Part shown: piece by piece, positions 49,923-57,904 of the stretch
Position numbering within the stretch: position 1 is the first letter of the stretch
How the letters are laid out: each line of letters starts with the position of its first letter
Origin: JAVJUV01 sp040220415
GTDB taxonomy: Bacteria > Pseudomonadota > Alphaproteobacteria > Rhodobacterales > Rhodobacteraceae
Assembly (NCBI GenBank): GCA_040220415.1
Contig: JAVJUV010000113.1
Span: 1-64,000, forward strand
Length of the DNA stretch: 64,000 bases
Direction of reading: 5' to 3'
The notes under the pieces: model-generated
Told to the model about the DNA's origin: nothing
Databases searched by the model: none
The model's input: the letters and a program-made list of their open reading frames with translations, nothing else
Translations under genes and position numbers: made by a program

Positions 49923-52900
49923 TCAGGAAGAATCCGGTAAGCCAGTTCCGATCTTTTTTCTCAGGGTGCCCGCCGGCGGCGCGTTACAGATAAAAAAGTA
50001 GGGGCACCGGGCACATCTGTCGCTTCGGTTTGGTGGAAACCGACCCTCGACGATGGCAATCGCTGCGTCTGCGATTTTGGCTTTCTTGTTCCCGAGTTGC
50101 GCGCTCTTCATTGACAACCGATCTTGCGATCCACCGGTCAAATAGACGAACTCCGCTTCGCCGCGGCCATCGGCGGCGATTTGAAACGCAGCCGCATCAA
50201 GCGCGGTCACCGCGGTGCTTGTCTTGCGCCCCGTGCGAATGCGTCGGAACACCGTGGTGTTTCCCGTGTCGATCTCCTCGTGAGCTGTCACCACGACTTC
50301 CGCATCGCCGAACCGGAGTGAAAGGGATTGCGGAACGCGCCGGGTCTCGCCCTGCCTCAGCCGGAGGAAAAACTGCAGCAACTCGCCGGAGATTTGACGA
50401 TACTCCGAGGCGTAGCCGTGTTCAATCGGTCCATGGGCAGTCCACGCGGTGTCCATGATCGCCTGCAACTCTCGCTGGTCCGTCACATCACTGAGGCGTC
50501 TCGTTAGCTCATCGACAACGGCCTGAACGGCATTGTGCATGCGCATGGGGGCGGACTCCATGCGACGACCACCGACTTGCAACACATGTGCATAGAAGAA
50601 GCGTCGTGGACATTTGTCGAAGGTGGCGAGTTGAGACGGCGACACTCGGGCAATCCCGTCGACTTCCAACTTGAAGTATTCGTCGGCGGCCAAAACGCCA
50701 GCTGGAGCGGACATCGGCGATGCTTCACAGAGCTTGCCAGAAATGTCGTCGATGAAGCTGGATCTGCTCTGCCGCCGACCATTGGACTGCTTGTTTGGTG
50801 CATAGAGCGTTAGGTGCTCTTCCGCTCGGGACAATGCCACAAAGAACAGGCAACGCTGTTCCTCGTCATGCCCAGCCTTGATAGCCTCGCTGCCAATGAA
50901 TGGCGCACCCTCGATCATCCCGTCCGGCGGTGCGAGGCCACGGCTCTGATTGGCTGATCGGGGGATTGAACTGCTCGTCAAAGACGGCAGGTGAAGCACC
51001 TTGAACTCGAGGCCCTTACTCCCGTGGATCGTCATCAGGCGGACGGCATCCAAGCTCTGAGCGGCACTTGGAAGATCGCGCAGATCGCGCTCGTCCGAGA
51101 GGATCACAAGCCGCCGGATGTGCTCCAGAAGGTCCCGTATCGGGTAGCCCGATCTTTCAGGCAGAGCCGACCGCAGAAAATTCTGGAATTGCCAGAGGGC
51201 GAGTGCGGGGTTGGCGTTGCCGCTCCGAGCCTCGGTCGCGATATCGGCTGCCAGGCGGGTTCGGTCCAGGTAGATCTTCGTGACCACTTGCCAGGCCGTG
51301 GACGTTGGTTCGATCCCTTCGAAGGCGTCTGTTAGCGCTTTGAGCGAAAGCCGGCCCTCTTCCGACAATCCCGGAGTCGCTCCCAGAACAGTCCGCCAAT
51401 CTAGTGGGAGAGGCTTGTCAGCACACCGGATCGTCTCAACGGCTTCGGCGACGTCCTCGATAGGCATCCGAAACGGTGGCATCGAGGCGATGCATGTCAA
51501 CCCCATCGCTCGCGGATCAATCACGAGCGACAGCAGCGACAATGCTTCCTTGATTTCTGGCCGGTCGAACAAAGGGCCGAGGAACAGAACCGGTATTCCA
51601 CGTGCCTCCAGACCCGAAGCGATTTCTGCCAACCGTGCGTTTCCCTTGCAGATGACTGCCTGATCTCGAAAAGATATCGAGTTGGTAAGTGCAGCGGTTA
51701 GTCGTGCGGTGACCTCGTCGATTTCATGATCTTTCGACTCGACTGAAACGAACGACGGCGCCACGCCGTTTGTGCCCTTGAATGCATTTGCCTCGAAGTC
51801 CGGCGCTTCCATGCGCGTTTTCGCAAACTCGCTGAATATATCGCAGATTTCCTGGCTTGAGCGGTAGTTCGTACTGAGTTGCAGCGATGTCCCACCTGGA
51901 AAATCATCAGTCTCGAACCGACCGATATTGTACGAGGATGCACCACGGAAACGATAGATGGATTGCTTCGCATCACCCACGACCCACAGGTTTTCGCCGT
52001 CAGGCTTCAGCGCACGCAAAAGTCGTACGCTCGCGCGGTTTACGTCCTGATACTCGTCTACGAGAATATGCTCATATCGGTCCCGCAGCTGTGCGCGGAC
52101 AGCCTCGTCCGACTCGACCAGCGCCGTTGGGCGAGCGACAAGATCACCGAAATCGACTGCACCGAGATCAGCCTTCAGTTGCTCATATAGGTCGTAAACC
52201 GAAGCGATCTCGAGACATTTCTCTGCCGCAGTCCGATCTTCGTCGGTTTGCGCTATGTCGGCCATTTTCTGTGAGAGCGCACGATAATGGTGATGATCGA
52301 CGACTTCGTCTTTTGCGCGTGAGATGGCCGAGAGAATGGACCGCAAATTGTCGGTCGGATCATAAAGGTCGTTGAAATGTGTCAGTCTCAACCGCGGAAA
52401 CTCGTCTTCCAAAAGTGCAATGGCTTCGGTGGCGTCGATCAACCGTGGGTCAGATGGCAAACCTGCGCGATCATGGAACCGGCGCAGTATATCAAGTCCA
52501 AAGGAGTGAAACGTTCCGATCCAAGCGGAGCCGGCAGCTTCGGGCCAGGTCACCATGGCGCGATCCGTCATTTCGCCGGCCGCCTTGTTTGAGAAGGTCA
52601 CAAGCAGGATGCCTTCCGGGTCAACGCCCCGATTCTTCAGAACCGACAGCCGGCCGACGAGCGTTTGCGTCTTGCCGGTTCCCGGCCCGGCCTTCAGAAG
52701 TAAAGCCTTTCCGCTATGTTCCGCCGCACGTCTTTGCTCGTCATTCAAAGGCTTTGGCGTTGACACAGTGTCGTCGCCCTCTTCGCTCGGTGGGAGCAAG
52801 AGCGCATCGAATAGTTGAACAGCCACCATTGGGTAGGGAGCGCCAAGCCGCTCGCTGATGGCACTTGCGCTCAAGCCCTCATCGATATGCCAGGTCCACG

Positions 52901-53336
52901 CCAATGTGCGAGGAAACAGAAACTCACGCGCAAAGAGGTCCATCTGAACTTCCTGGCGCGCACGGTTGCTATAGTCGACCACGCGGTCAGCGCCAACCGA
53001 TGAAGGATCAGCGGAGCGGGCAGGATCGACTGCCATTGTTGGCGGTATTTCCATTTCGCCCCCGAACTCGTCATGTCCGACCTCGTGGGCAACCAGGAAT
53101 GCATCGAGGAATGCATTTCCTGTGTCTTCATGAAGAATCGTTCCGGTTGTCTTGTGCAAAAGGGCCCGGCCACCTTTGAGTTGCGGATGACCTGTAGGGC
53201 GTTTTCTGACCTCAAGGCCGCGACCCTTCGCTTCGCATAGTGCGAAATCGTAAGGATCAGCGGGGTCGCTGCCTCTACTCCTGCATTGCGCGTGAAGAAC
53301 AGCCGCGCGTGCTCTTATGGTTTCAATCCGATCCAT
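49923..53336 (-). CDS. ImmA-type protease - UvrD helicase - Fe-S nuclease-like fusion
   Basis: An 1137-aa protein. Residues 1-190 resemble ImmA/IrrE zinc proteases (AHEVGH, His84/Glu85/His88, with Glu138 in LFAREFLFP). A superfamily-1A helicase follows: Walker A AGPGTGKT (216-223), DEYQD, GDAKQSIYRFRGA, NYRSSQEI and IHGSKGLEFKV. The last ~230 residues look like the AddB/Cas4 nuclease fold with Fe-S cysteines (FDKCPRRFFYA; CARCPYFFIC), but the usual Asp...Lys catalytic strand reads FRRIRTGRK. Start 53336 is chosen at the ImmA domain; it overlaps the preceding gene by 14 bp. Confidence 0.9.
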   Translation of the reverse strand: MDRIETIRARAAVLHAQCRSRGSDPADPYDFALCEAKGRGLEVRKRPTGHPQLKGGRALLHKTTGTILHEDTGNAFLDAFLVAHEVGHDEFGGEMEIPPTMAVDPARSADPSSVGADRVVDYSNRARQEVQMDLFAREFLFPRTLAWTWHIDEGLSASAISERLGAPYPMVAVQLFDALLLPPSEEGDDTVSTPKPLNDEQRRAAEHSGKALLLKAGPGTGKTQTLVGRLSVLKNRGVDPEGILLVTFSNKAAGEMTDRAMVTWPEAAGSAWIGTFHSFGLDILRRFHDRAGLPSDPRLIDATEAIALLEDEFPRLRLTHFNDLYDPTDNLRSILSAISRAKDEVVDHHHYRALSQKMADIAQTDEDRTAAEKCLEIASVYDLYEQLKADLGAVDFGDLVARPTALVESDEAVRAQLRDRYEHILVDEYQDVNRASVRLLRALKPDGENLWVVGDAKQSIYRFRGASSYNIGRFETDDFPGGTSLQLSTNYRSSQEICDIFSEFAKTRMEAPDFEANAFKGTNGVAPSFVSVESKDHEIDEVTARLTAALTNSISFRDQAVICKGNARLAEIASGLEARGIPVLFLGPLFDRPEIKEALSLLSLVIDPRAMGLTCIASMPPFRMPIEDVAEAVETIRCADKPLPLDWRTVLGATPGLSEEGRLSLKALTDAFEGIEPTSTAWQVVTKIYLDRTRLAADIATEARSGNANPALALWQFQNFLRSALPERSGYPIRDLLEHIRRLVILSDERDLRDLPSAAQSLDAVRLMTIHGSKGLEFKVLHLPSLTSSSIPRSANQSRGLAPPDGMIEGAPFIGSEAIKAGHDEEQRCLFFVALSRAEEHLTLYAPNKQSNGRRQSRSSFIDDISGKLCEASPMSAPAGVLAADEYFKLEVDGIARVSPSQLATFDKCPRRFFYAHVLQVGGRRMESAPMRMHNAVQAVVDELTRRLSDVTDQRELQAIMDTAWTAHGPIEHGYASEYRQISGELLQFFLRLRQGETRRVPQSLSLRFGDAEVVVTAHEEIDTGNTTVFRRIRTGRKTSTAVTALDAAAFQIAADGRGEAEFVYLTGGSQDRLSMKSAQLGNKKAKIADAAIAIVEGRFPPNRSDRCARCPYFFICNAPPAGTLRKKIGTGLPDSS

Positions 53337-53871
53337 TTTCAGCAAGCAACGACTGCAGTGCACGCTGCTCCTCCTCGGTGAGGTCGGCCAGATCGACATA
53401 GTCCGAGAATTCGATCGGCGTCTCATCGCCAGGCTTACCATCGGATTTCATAGCAACAGCATGTCCATCTCCCTGCTGAATGCCGCTGATCACATCTTGA
53501 ATATGCACATCGAGCCTTGTCGCCAAAGCCTTCAATAGCCCAGTGGGCATCGATGCTAGATGTACAACTCTTGCGTTCAGGCCTGTGAAGAAGGTTCGGG
53601 GAAGACCGAGGTCCCGCGCAAGTTCCCTTACACCGCCGCCAAACAGCGATTGCTGGACATGCTGGACCCGTAAGGTCTCAGCGTTCATCGCCTTGGTCTC
53701 GAAAGGTAGGCTCGCCTTGGCCACCTCCAACTCGCTCATTGATAACTCGTTGAAAAGCGCCAAGAGGTCGTGAGCGTACTCGGGGTAGCGCTGAAGATAT
53801 GTCTGTAACACTGCGGGCGACATTTCGTCTTCCACGGTGAAGTCGCTGAGGACGTCGTCTCTATTAGTCAT
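53323..53871 (-). CDS. HTH-like regulator, sigma/ImmA partner
   Basis: A 182-aa protein without a firm family. It has an HTH-like part (VRELARDLGLPRTFFTGLNARV ... GLLKALATRLDVHIQDVISG) and an acidic C-terminus (ADLTEEEQRALQSLLAENG). The N-terminal QRYPEYAHDLLALFNELSMSE looks like a docking helix. It overlaps the sigma-like gene by 8 bp and the ImmA-UvrD gene by 14 bp. By analogy with ImmR-ImmA pairs, it could be the substrate of the ImmA domain; this is inference. Confidence 0.6.
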   Translation of the reverse strand: MTNRDDVLSDFTVEDEMSPAVLQTYLQRYPEYAHDLLALFNELSMSELEVAKASLPFETKAMNAETLRVQHVQQSLFGGGVRELARDLGLPRTFFTGLNARVVHLASMPTGLLKALATRLDVHIQDVISGIQQGDGHAVAMKSDGKPGDETPIEFSDYVDLADLTEEEQRALQSLLAENGSD

Positions 53872-54673
53872 GGTCGAACTCCAACTCCAGCGCTTGCCTG
53901 ATCTTCGCATATGCGCGATCTCGGCGATTTCGGACCGTCTTCTCAACGCAGCCCAGAAGATCCGTCATTGACGGTTCGCCATCTTTCGTTGTTTCGATCG
54001 GAATATCTGCAAGCATCAAATCAATCACCTCTCGTTCGATCTCCGGTAAAGCGTCAATCGCGCGGCGCAGGTGAATCCGGTAATCGAGATCTTCATCGGC
54101 TGTGAGCCCGGCCTTCTTATAGCGCTCCAGCGCCTCTTCCACGGTGGCCCGCACCTCGCCGGTGACGGCATCCTCTACCTCTTCGTTGGCGTTCTCCTTG
54201 AGGTTCACCTTGCGGAGTTTCGTGATGCGAGCCAAACGAACCGCCTTGTCGAAGACGACCTCGTAGATATCGAGTTGCTCATCATAGTCCTGCCGGTCTT
54301 TGAACATCAGCTCGGTCACATGGTCGATCATCGCATCTCGGATTTGAGCAATACGTGCATCTTCGTAGATTTTGTCGCCGACGTTACGGTTCGCCCGTGG
54401 ACAGGCTGCTTCAACGCGATCTCGCAGGACATTGTAGATGGCAACAAATCGACCATCGGTGTTGTCCGACTTTGTCTGACGCAGGTGATAGACGAGCACT
54501 TCCGACGGTACATAGTCGTCGTGCCTTCGATCCCGTATGGCAGCCCTCGCCAACAGGTCATCGAAGGGCCAGCGAAGACTTTCCGCGATGAAGTCGATTG
54601 TCGGGGGGCGTCGCGTGTATAGCTCGCCGCTACCTTTGCGCTTTCGTAGTGGCTCGATGTTCATTTTGCTCAA
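53864..54673 (-). CDS. Sigma-factor-like protein
   Basis: A 269-aa protein whose C-terminal third resembles sigma-70 region 4: HLRRAIDALPEIEREVIDLML and LGCVEKTVRNRRDRAYAKIRQAL. The middle (LLARAAIRDRRHDDYVPSEVLVYHLR, ALERYKKAG) could be regions 2-3 but is not typical. It is the first gene of a three-gene overlap with an HTH-like and an ImmA-UvrD gene. It may be a dedicated, protease-controlled sigma factor or a DNA-binding scaffold. Family call is moderate. Confidence 0.7.
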   Translation of the reverse strand: MSKMNIEPLRKRKGSGELYTRRPPTIDFIAESLRWPFDDLLARAAIRDRRHDDYVPSEVLVYHLRQTKSDNTDGRFVAIYNVLRDRVEAACPRANRNVGDKIYEDARIAQIRDAMIDHVTELMFKDRQDYDEQLDIYEVVFDKAVRLARITKLRKVNLKENANEEVEDAVTGEVRATVEEALERYKKAGLTADEDLDYRIHLRRAIDALPEIEREVIDLMLADIPIETTKDGEPSMTDLLGCVEKTVRNRRDRAYAKIRQALELEFDHD

Positions 54674-54739
54674 TTACTCGCCTCAATTCAGATTGTTGCC
54701 TTTTTTCTCTTTTGTTGTGGTGAGTTTCCATCATCGCAA

Positions 54740-55603
54740 CTACCAGTCAATCTCGAACCGCTCTTTCATCTCTTCGGTGCGCGCCCAAGGGTCACCTGGC
54801 AATTGGTCCACCAAATCGGCGAATATGCGTTGGATCGCACCAAAGGTTGATTTCTCTGTCAGACTCTCGGCTTCTGCCGCGGGAAGCAGGGGGCGCATAT
54901 CTAACAGAAGCCGAGGGTTCGCCATCTTGGCAAACATGCGTTGCTGCGCTTGTGCACGCGAGATCTTCTGCTCCGATAATGCAAGGTAGCCCAGAAACAT
55001 TTCGACCAGTCTGTTCAAGTCGATCCCCTCGAAGACCTCGAGACCATGGGCCAGGTCGTAGAGATCTCGCCCTTTGTCACGTTGTAGCAGGGCCCGAAAC
55101 TTGGTCGCCAACATTTCTTCCCTGGTGAAGGTCGGGATCGTGGTGCGCGCTGCGAACCATGGATTTTCAATCTCGAATGGCAACTCTAGTGCACCATCAA
55201 AGGCGTCAATCTCGCGTGTGTTGATTTCAAGTTTGAGGCGTATGAGTACCCCACTCCCATCCTCCGCCTCAACTCTGAAGAGGAACTTTGGCGCAACGGG
55301 GCTCTGGTCAAATTTGGCCTGTCCTAGCCACGGTTCTAGAACGACGCGAAGCTGATCGAGGATGGGCCCGATGGGGCCGTTGGTTGTACGGACTAGATCG
55401 ATGTCCTCGGAATAGCGAAGCGGCTTCGGGAAGTGCAGCTTGTTGAGAGCTGTTCCCCCGCGAAAGCGCAACTCCTTTCGAAGCATCTCATCGGAGAAGA
55501 TGTCGACAAGCGCGCGACTGATGATCAGATCCTGTTCGATCTGACGTTGCTCGGCCCATGGTGCAATTGCTCCCCACGCGACTATGTTCTGCGACGGGAT
55601 CAT
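54740..55603 (-). CDS. AbiEii-type nucleotidyltransferase toxin
   Basis: A 287-aa nucleotidyltransferase of the AbiEii/MenT class. The core motif GGTALNKLHFPKPLRYSEDID has the GG-S/T and the Asp-x-Asp metal site, and the C-terminal half has the typical EEMLATKFRALLQRDKGRD (Lys/Arg-rich). AbiEii toxins block growth, in known members by NTP transfer to tRNA or related targets, and provide abortive phage resistance. Overlaps the AbiEi antitoxin gene by ATGA. Confidence 0.93.
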   Translation of the reverse strand: MIPSQNIVAWGAIAPWAEQRQIEQDLIISRALVDIFSDEMLRKELRFRGGTALNKLHFPKPLRYSEDIDLVRTTNGPIGPILDQLRVVLEPWLGQAKFDQSPVAPKFLFRVEAEDGSGVLIRLKLEINTREIDAFDGALELPFEIENPWFAARTTIPTFTREEMLATKFRALLQRDKGRDLYDLAHGLEVFEGIDLNRLVEMFLGYLALSEQKISRAQAQQRMFAKMANPRLLLDMRPLLPAAEAESLTEKSTFGAIQRIFADLVDQLPGDPWARTEEMKERFEIDW

Positions 55604-56427
55604 TCATCGACCTCCGGATTGCGGCGAATGATGACACGCCAACGAGGATTGCGGTCGATTGGATCGAACGCGAAGTCTGGGTCTCGTGCTTCTGCACGAT
55701 CAAGCTCAGTCCAGTTGCTCTGGCTGCGAGCCAACAGTACATGATGCATTGCTTCTGCCTTGGCGCCATGACCAAGCCAGTCCAGCAAGTATCCCAGCCG
55801 CTGCACCACTGGCCGCTCTACGGTTCGGGATAGGTGAGCCAGTTGCTCTTCGTCAATTTTCGGACCGAGGTCCGAGAGCACCGTGGCGACATTGTCGATG
55901 CCGGCAGATGCTTGGGGGTAGCGGAGGAGGTCGAGAGCGGTCAGAGCCGGTGACGAAAGTTGCATAGAGCCAGTGTCCGTTTTGCGCTTTTCTACGCCTT
56001 CGGCGACCTCCGAAATGTCCTTGCGGTAGTAGAAGACAATAAGATTACGACCGGCTCGAATTTTCGGAAACCGCTTTGACGTCACGACCTGGAATTCCAT
56101 AACGGCCTGGTGGGTCGCGCCATGAAGCTCTGCAGCCTTGAGGAGGCCGACATAGTAGTTTTGTCCCTCGTGTCCCATAAGAGCGTCGATGTACCAGGAT
56201 GGTGGTGGTGCTCCCCACGTTGCATACTGCGGAGGGACGGCAACGTAGAAACCCTGCCGAGGGCTCAACAAGGTCTTACGACGTTGTAGCCGTTCTGCAG
56301 CGTCTAGGAATGCGCCGTGGCTCACGTTGAGGGCGCTCTCTGCTTCGTCAGCCGTGAACACGGATCGGCCAGCCGACAGCAGCTCGGTGATGTAGCTAGA
56401 TAGGGCAGATCGCTGATCATGAACCAT
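55600..56427 (-). CDS. AbiEi-type antitoxin/repressor
   Basis: A 275-aa partner of AbiEii in a type IV toxin-antitoxin system. The N-terminal winged helix (VFTADEAESALNVSHGAFLDAAERL) binds the operon's own promoter; the C-terminal domain neutralises the toxin indirectly. The start at 56427 is preferred over 56505. Two palindromic sites at 56437-56453 and 56499-56515 lie just upstream. It is separate from the sigma/UvrD genes by 66 bp after abiEii. Confidence 0.88.
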   Translation of the reverse strand: MVHDQRSALSSYITELLSAGRSVFTADEAESALNVSHGAFLDAAERLQRRKTLLSPRQGFYVAVPPQYATWGAPPPSWYIDALMGHEGQNYYVGLLKAAELHGATHQAVMEFQVVTSKRFPKIRAGRNLIVFYYRKDISEVAEGVEKRKTDTGSMQLSSPALTALDLLRYPQASAGIDNVATVLSDLGPKIDEEQLAHLSRTVERPVVQRLGYLLDWLGHGAKAEAMHHVLLARSQSNWTELDRAEARDPDFAFDPIDRNPRWRVIIRRNPEVDE

Positions 56428-56436
56428 GTTTGTATG

Positions 56437-56453
56437 TCCGCGCTTTGAGCGGA
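56437..56453. promoter_or_regulatory. AbiEi operator palindrome, proximal
   Basis: TCCGC-N7-GCGGA (TCCGC 56437-56441, GCGGA 56449-56453). The second copy lies 62 bp away. Known AbiEi repressors bind inverted repeats in their promoter. Confidence 0.7.
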
Positions 56454-56498
56454 AAATCTTACATGATTTGCCAGCTCTGAGCAATATGTGCTCAAATG

Positions 56499-56515
56499 TC
56501 CGCACCTAAAGCGGA
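56499..56515. promoter_or_regulatory. AbiEi operator palindrome, distal
   Basis: TCCGC-N7-GCGGA (TCCGC 56499-56503, GCGGA 56511-56515), identical arms to the proximal copy. The 62-bp phase is about six helical turns, so two dimers would lie on the same face. Nothing else is recognised to 56725. Confidence 0.7.
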
Positions 56516-56725
56516 ATCTCTAGCATGGTTGCATCAACAACCAAAGCCAAGTGACCTTCAGGGAGCTGCCTCGACCGACACCTAGAAGAAGATGGGCCAG
56601 ATAGTCAGCTCCCTGCGTCGTCCTGAGTATCACTGCTTTGAGGGGTGATTATCACTGGAACTAAGTGGCGAAAGATCGCAGAATTTGTAACCACTTGTAT
56701 TCATGAATTCTAATGGCGAAGGATA

Positions 56726-57904
56726 ATGCGTCTACTTGCTACAGCCGACATTCACCTAGGTTCTCCGATCAGGTCGGTCGCGCTGCGAAACTCTGATCTT
56801 GGCGATCGTTTGAAGCAGGCGAGTCGTGACACGTTCGCACGGATCGTCGATCTGGCGGTGACCGAGAACGTGGATGCGCTCGTTTTGGCGGGGGACATTT
56901 TCGACAATGGATACCCCGATTTGCGGTCTCGCGCCTTCCTGATCGCACAGTTGTCACGGGCCGCGGAGGCAGGTGTGCCAACGGTGTTGGTCCGAGGTAA
57001 CCACGATGCGTTGCTCGACCACCGTGCCTACGGAGAGCTTGGCCCTAACATCCATCTTCTGCACAAGGAAATGCCAACGGTCGAAATCGGCGATGTCGCC
57101 TTTCACGGGCTTTCGTACGATGCAGCTCATGTCGGAAAGAGCTTTCTTCCCGACTACCCAAAATCGGTGCCGGACAAGCGAAATGTCGGCCTTATGCATA
57201 CTTCGCTCGATGGGGCTCCCGGTCATGACCCGTATGCGCCCTGCGCCACAGCCGACCTGATGGCGCATGGCTTCGACCTTTGGTGCCTCGGTCACATACA
57301 TGCGCCGTTCGAGCGTTGGGATGGCCCTGTCTTGGCGGTCATGCCGGGCATCCCGCAGCCCCGCCATTTCGGTGAGCGCCAAGGCGGGACAGTTACGATT
57401 GTCGAAATGGGAGACGGCGCACCCATAGTCGAGCGGCGCGACGTCTCGCGGTTGGGCTTCGCCGAGTTGGAATTGGACCTCCAAGACTCCGGCGATCAGC
57501 AGGATATGGTTGCTACCCTTAGAGACGGGTTCTTATCGGCGCAGCACCCGAATAAGGATGCCGCCGTCCGGCTGAGGGCAACGAGCTCGAGGCAGAGCGG
57601 CACGTTTGTCACGGAGCTCGCAGCGGAAGTGCTGGACGACGTTGATCGGGTATTTCTGGATAAGGTCGAGGTCGTGGTGCCCTCCCGCTCGCTTAACACC
57701 GAGACAGATGACCTTGTTCGCCTGATGCGTACGGAAATGGCGGAAGATGGTTTCAGGCAAGCCGCCCTGCAACAACTTGATGAGGTCCGAACCGCGCTCC
57801 CGAATGAAATCGCTGCAGAACTGGAAGATCACGCTCTGGATGCATTGCTCGAGGACGCTATCGCCGAGGTGATGCTTGCGCTTCATGCGGAGCGAGCGGA
57901 ATGA
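56726..57904 (+). CDS. SbcD/YhaO-like metallophosphoesterase nuclease
   Basis: A 392-aa calcineurin-fold phosphoesterase, the nuclease subunit of an SbcCD/Mre11-type complex. Metal motifs are MRLLATADIHLG, LVLAGDIFDNG, VRGNHDALLDH, MHTSLDGAPGHDP-like loop and LGHIHAPFERWDG. The C-terminal half is a partner-binding region. ATGA couples it to the large ATPase gene. Nuclease on DNA ends with ATP control by the partner is expected. Confidence 0.92.
   Translation: MRLLATADIHLGSPIRSVALRNSDLGDRLKQASRDTFARIVDLAVTENVDALVLAGDIFDNGYPDLRSRAFLIAQLSRAAEAGVPTVLVRGNHDALLDHRAYGELGPNIHLLHKEMPTVEIGDVAFHGLSYDAAHVGKSFLPDYPKSVPDKRNVGLMHTSLDGAPGHDPYAPCATADLMAHGFDLWCLGHIHAPFERWDGPVLAVMPGIPQPRHFGERQGGTVTIVEMGDGAPIVERRDVSRLGFAELELDLQDSGDQQDMVATLRDGFLSAQHPNKDAAVRLRATSSRQSGTFVTELAAEVLDDVDRVFLDKVEVVVPSRSLNTETDDLVRLMRTEMAEDGFRQAALQQLDEVRTALPNEIAAELEDHALDALLEDAIAEVMLALHAERAE

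Noticed and set aside
47608..55603. Type II CBASS (E1/E2 and JAB genes plus a nucleotidyltransferase)
   Set aside because: The only nucleotidyltransferase nearby is AbiEii-type (GG...SEDID) paired with AbiEi; no CD-NTase of the CBASS type and no typical effector was seen, and a Ubl protein is present instead.
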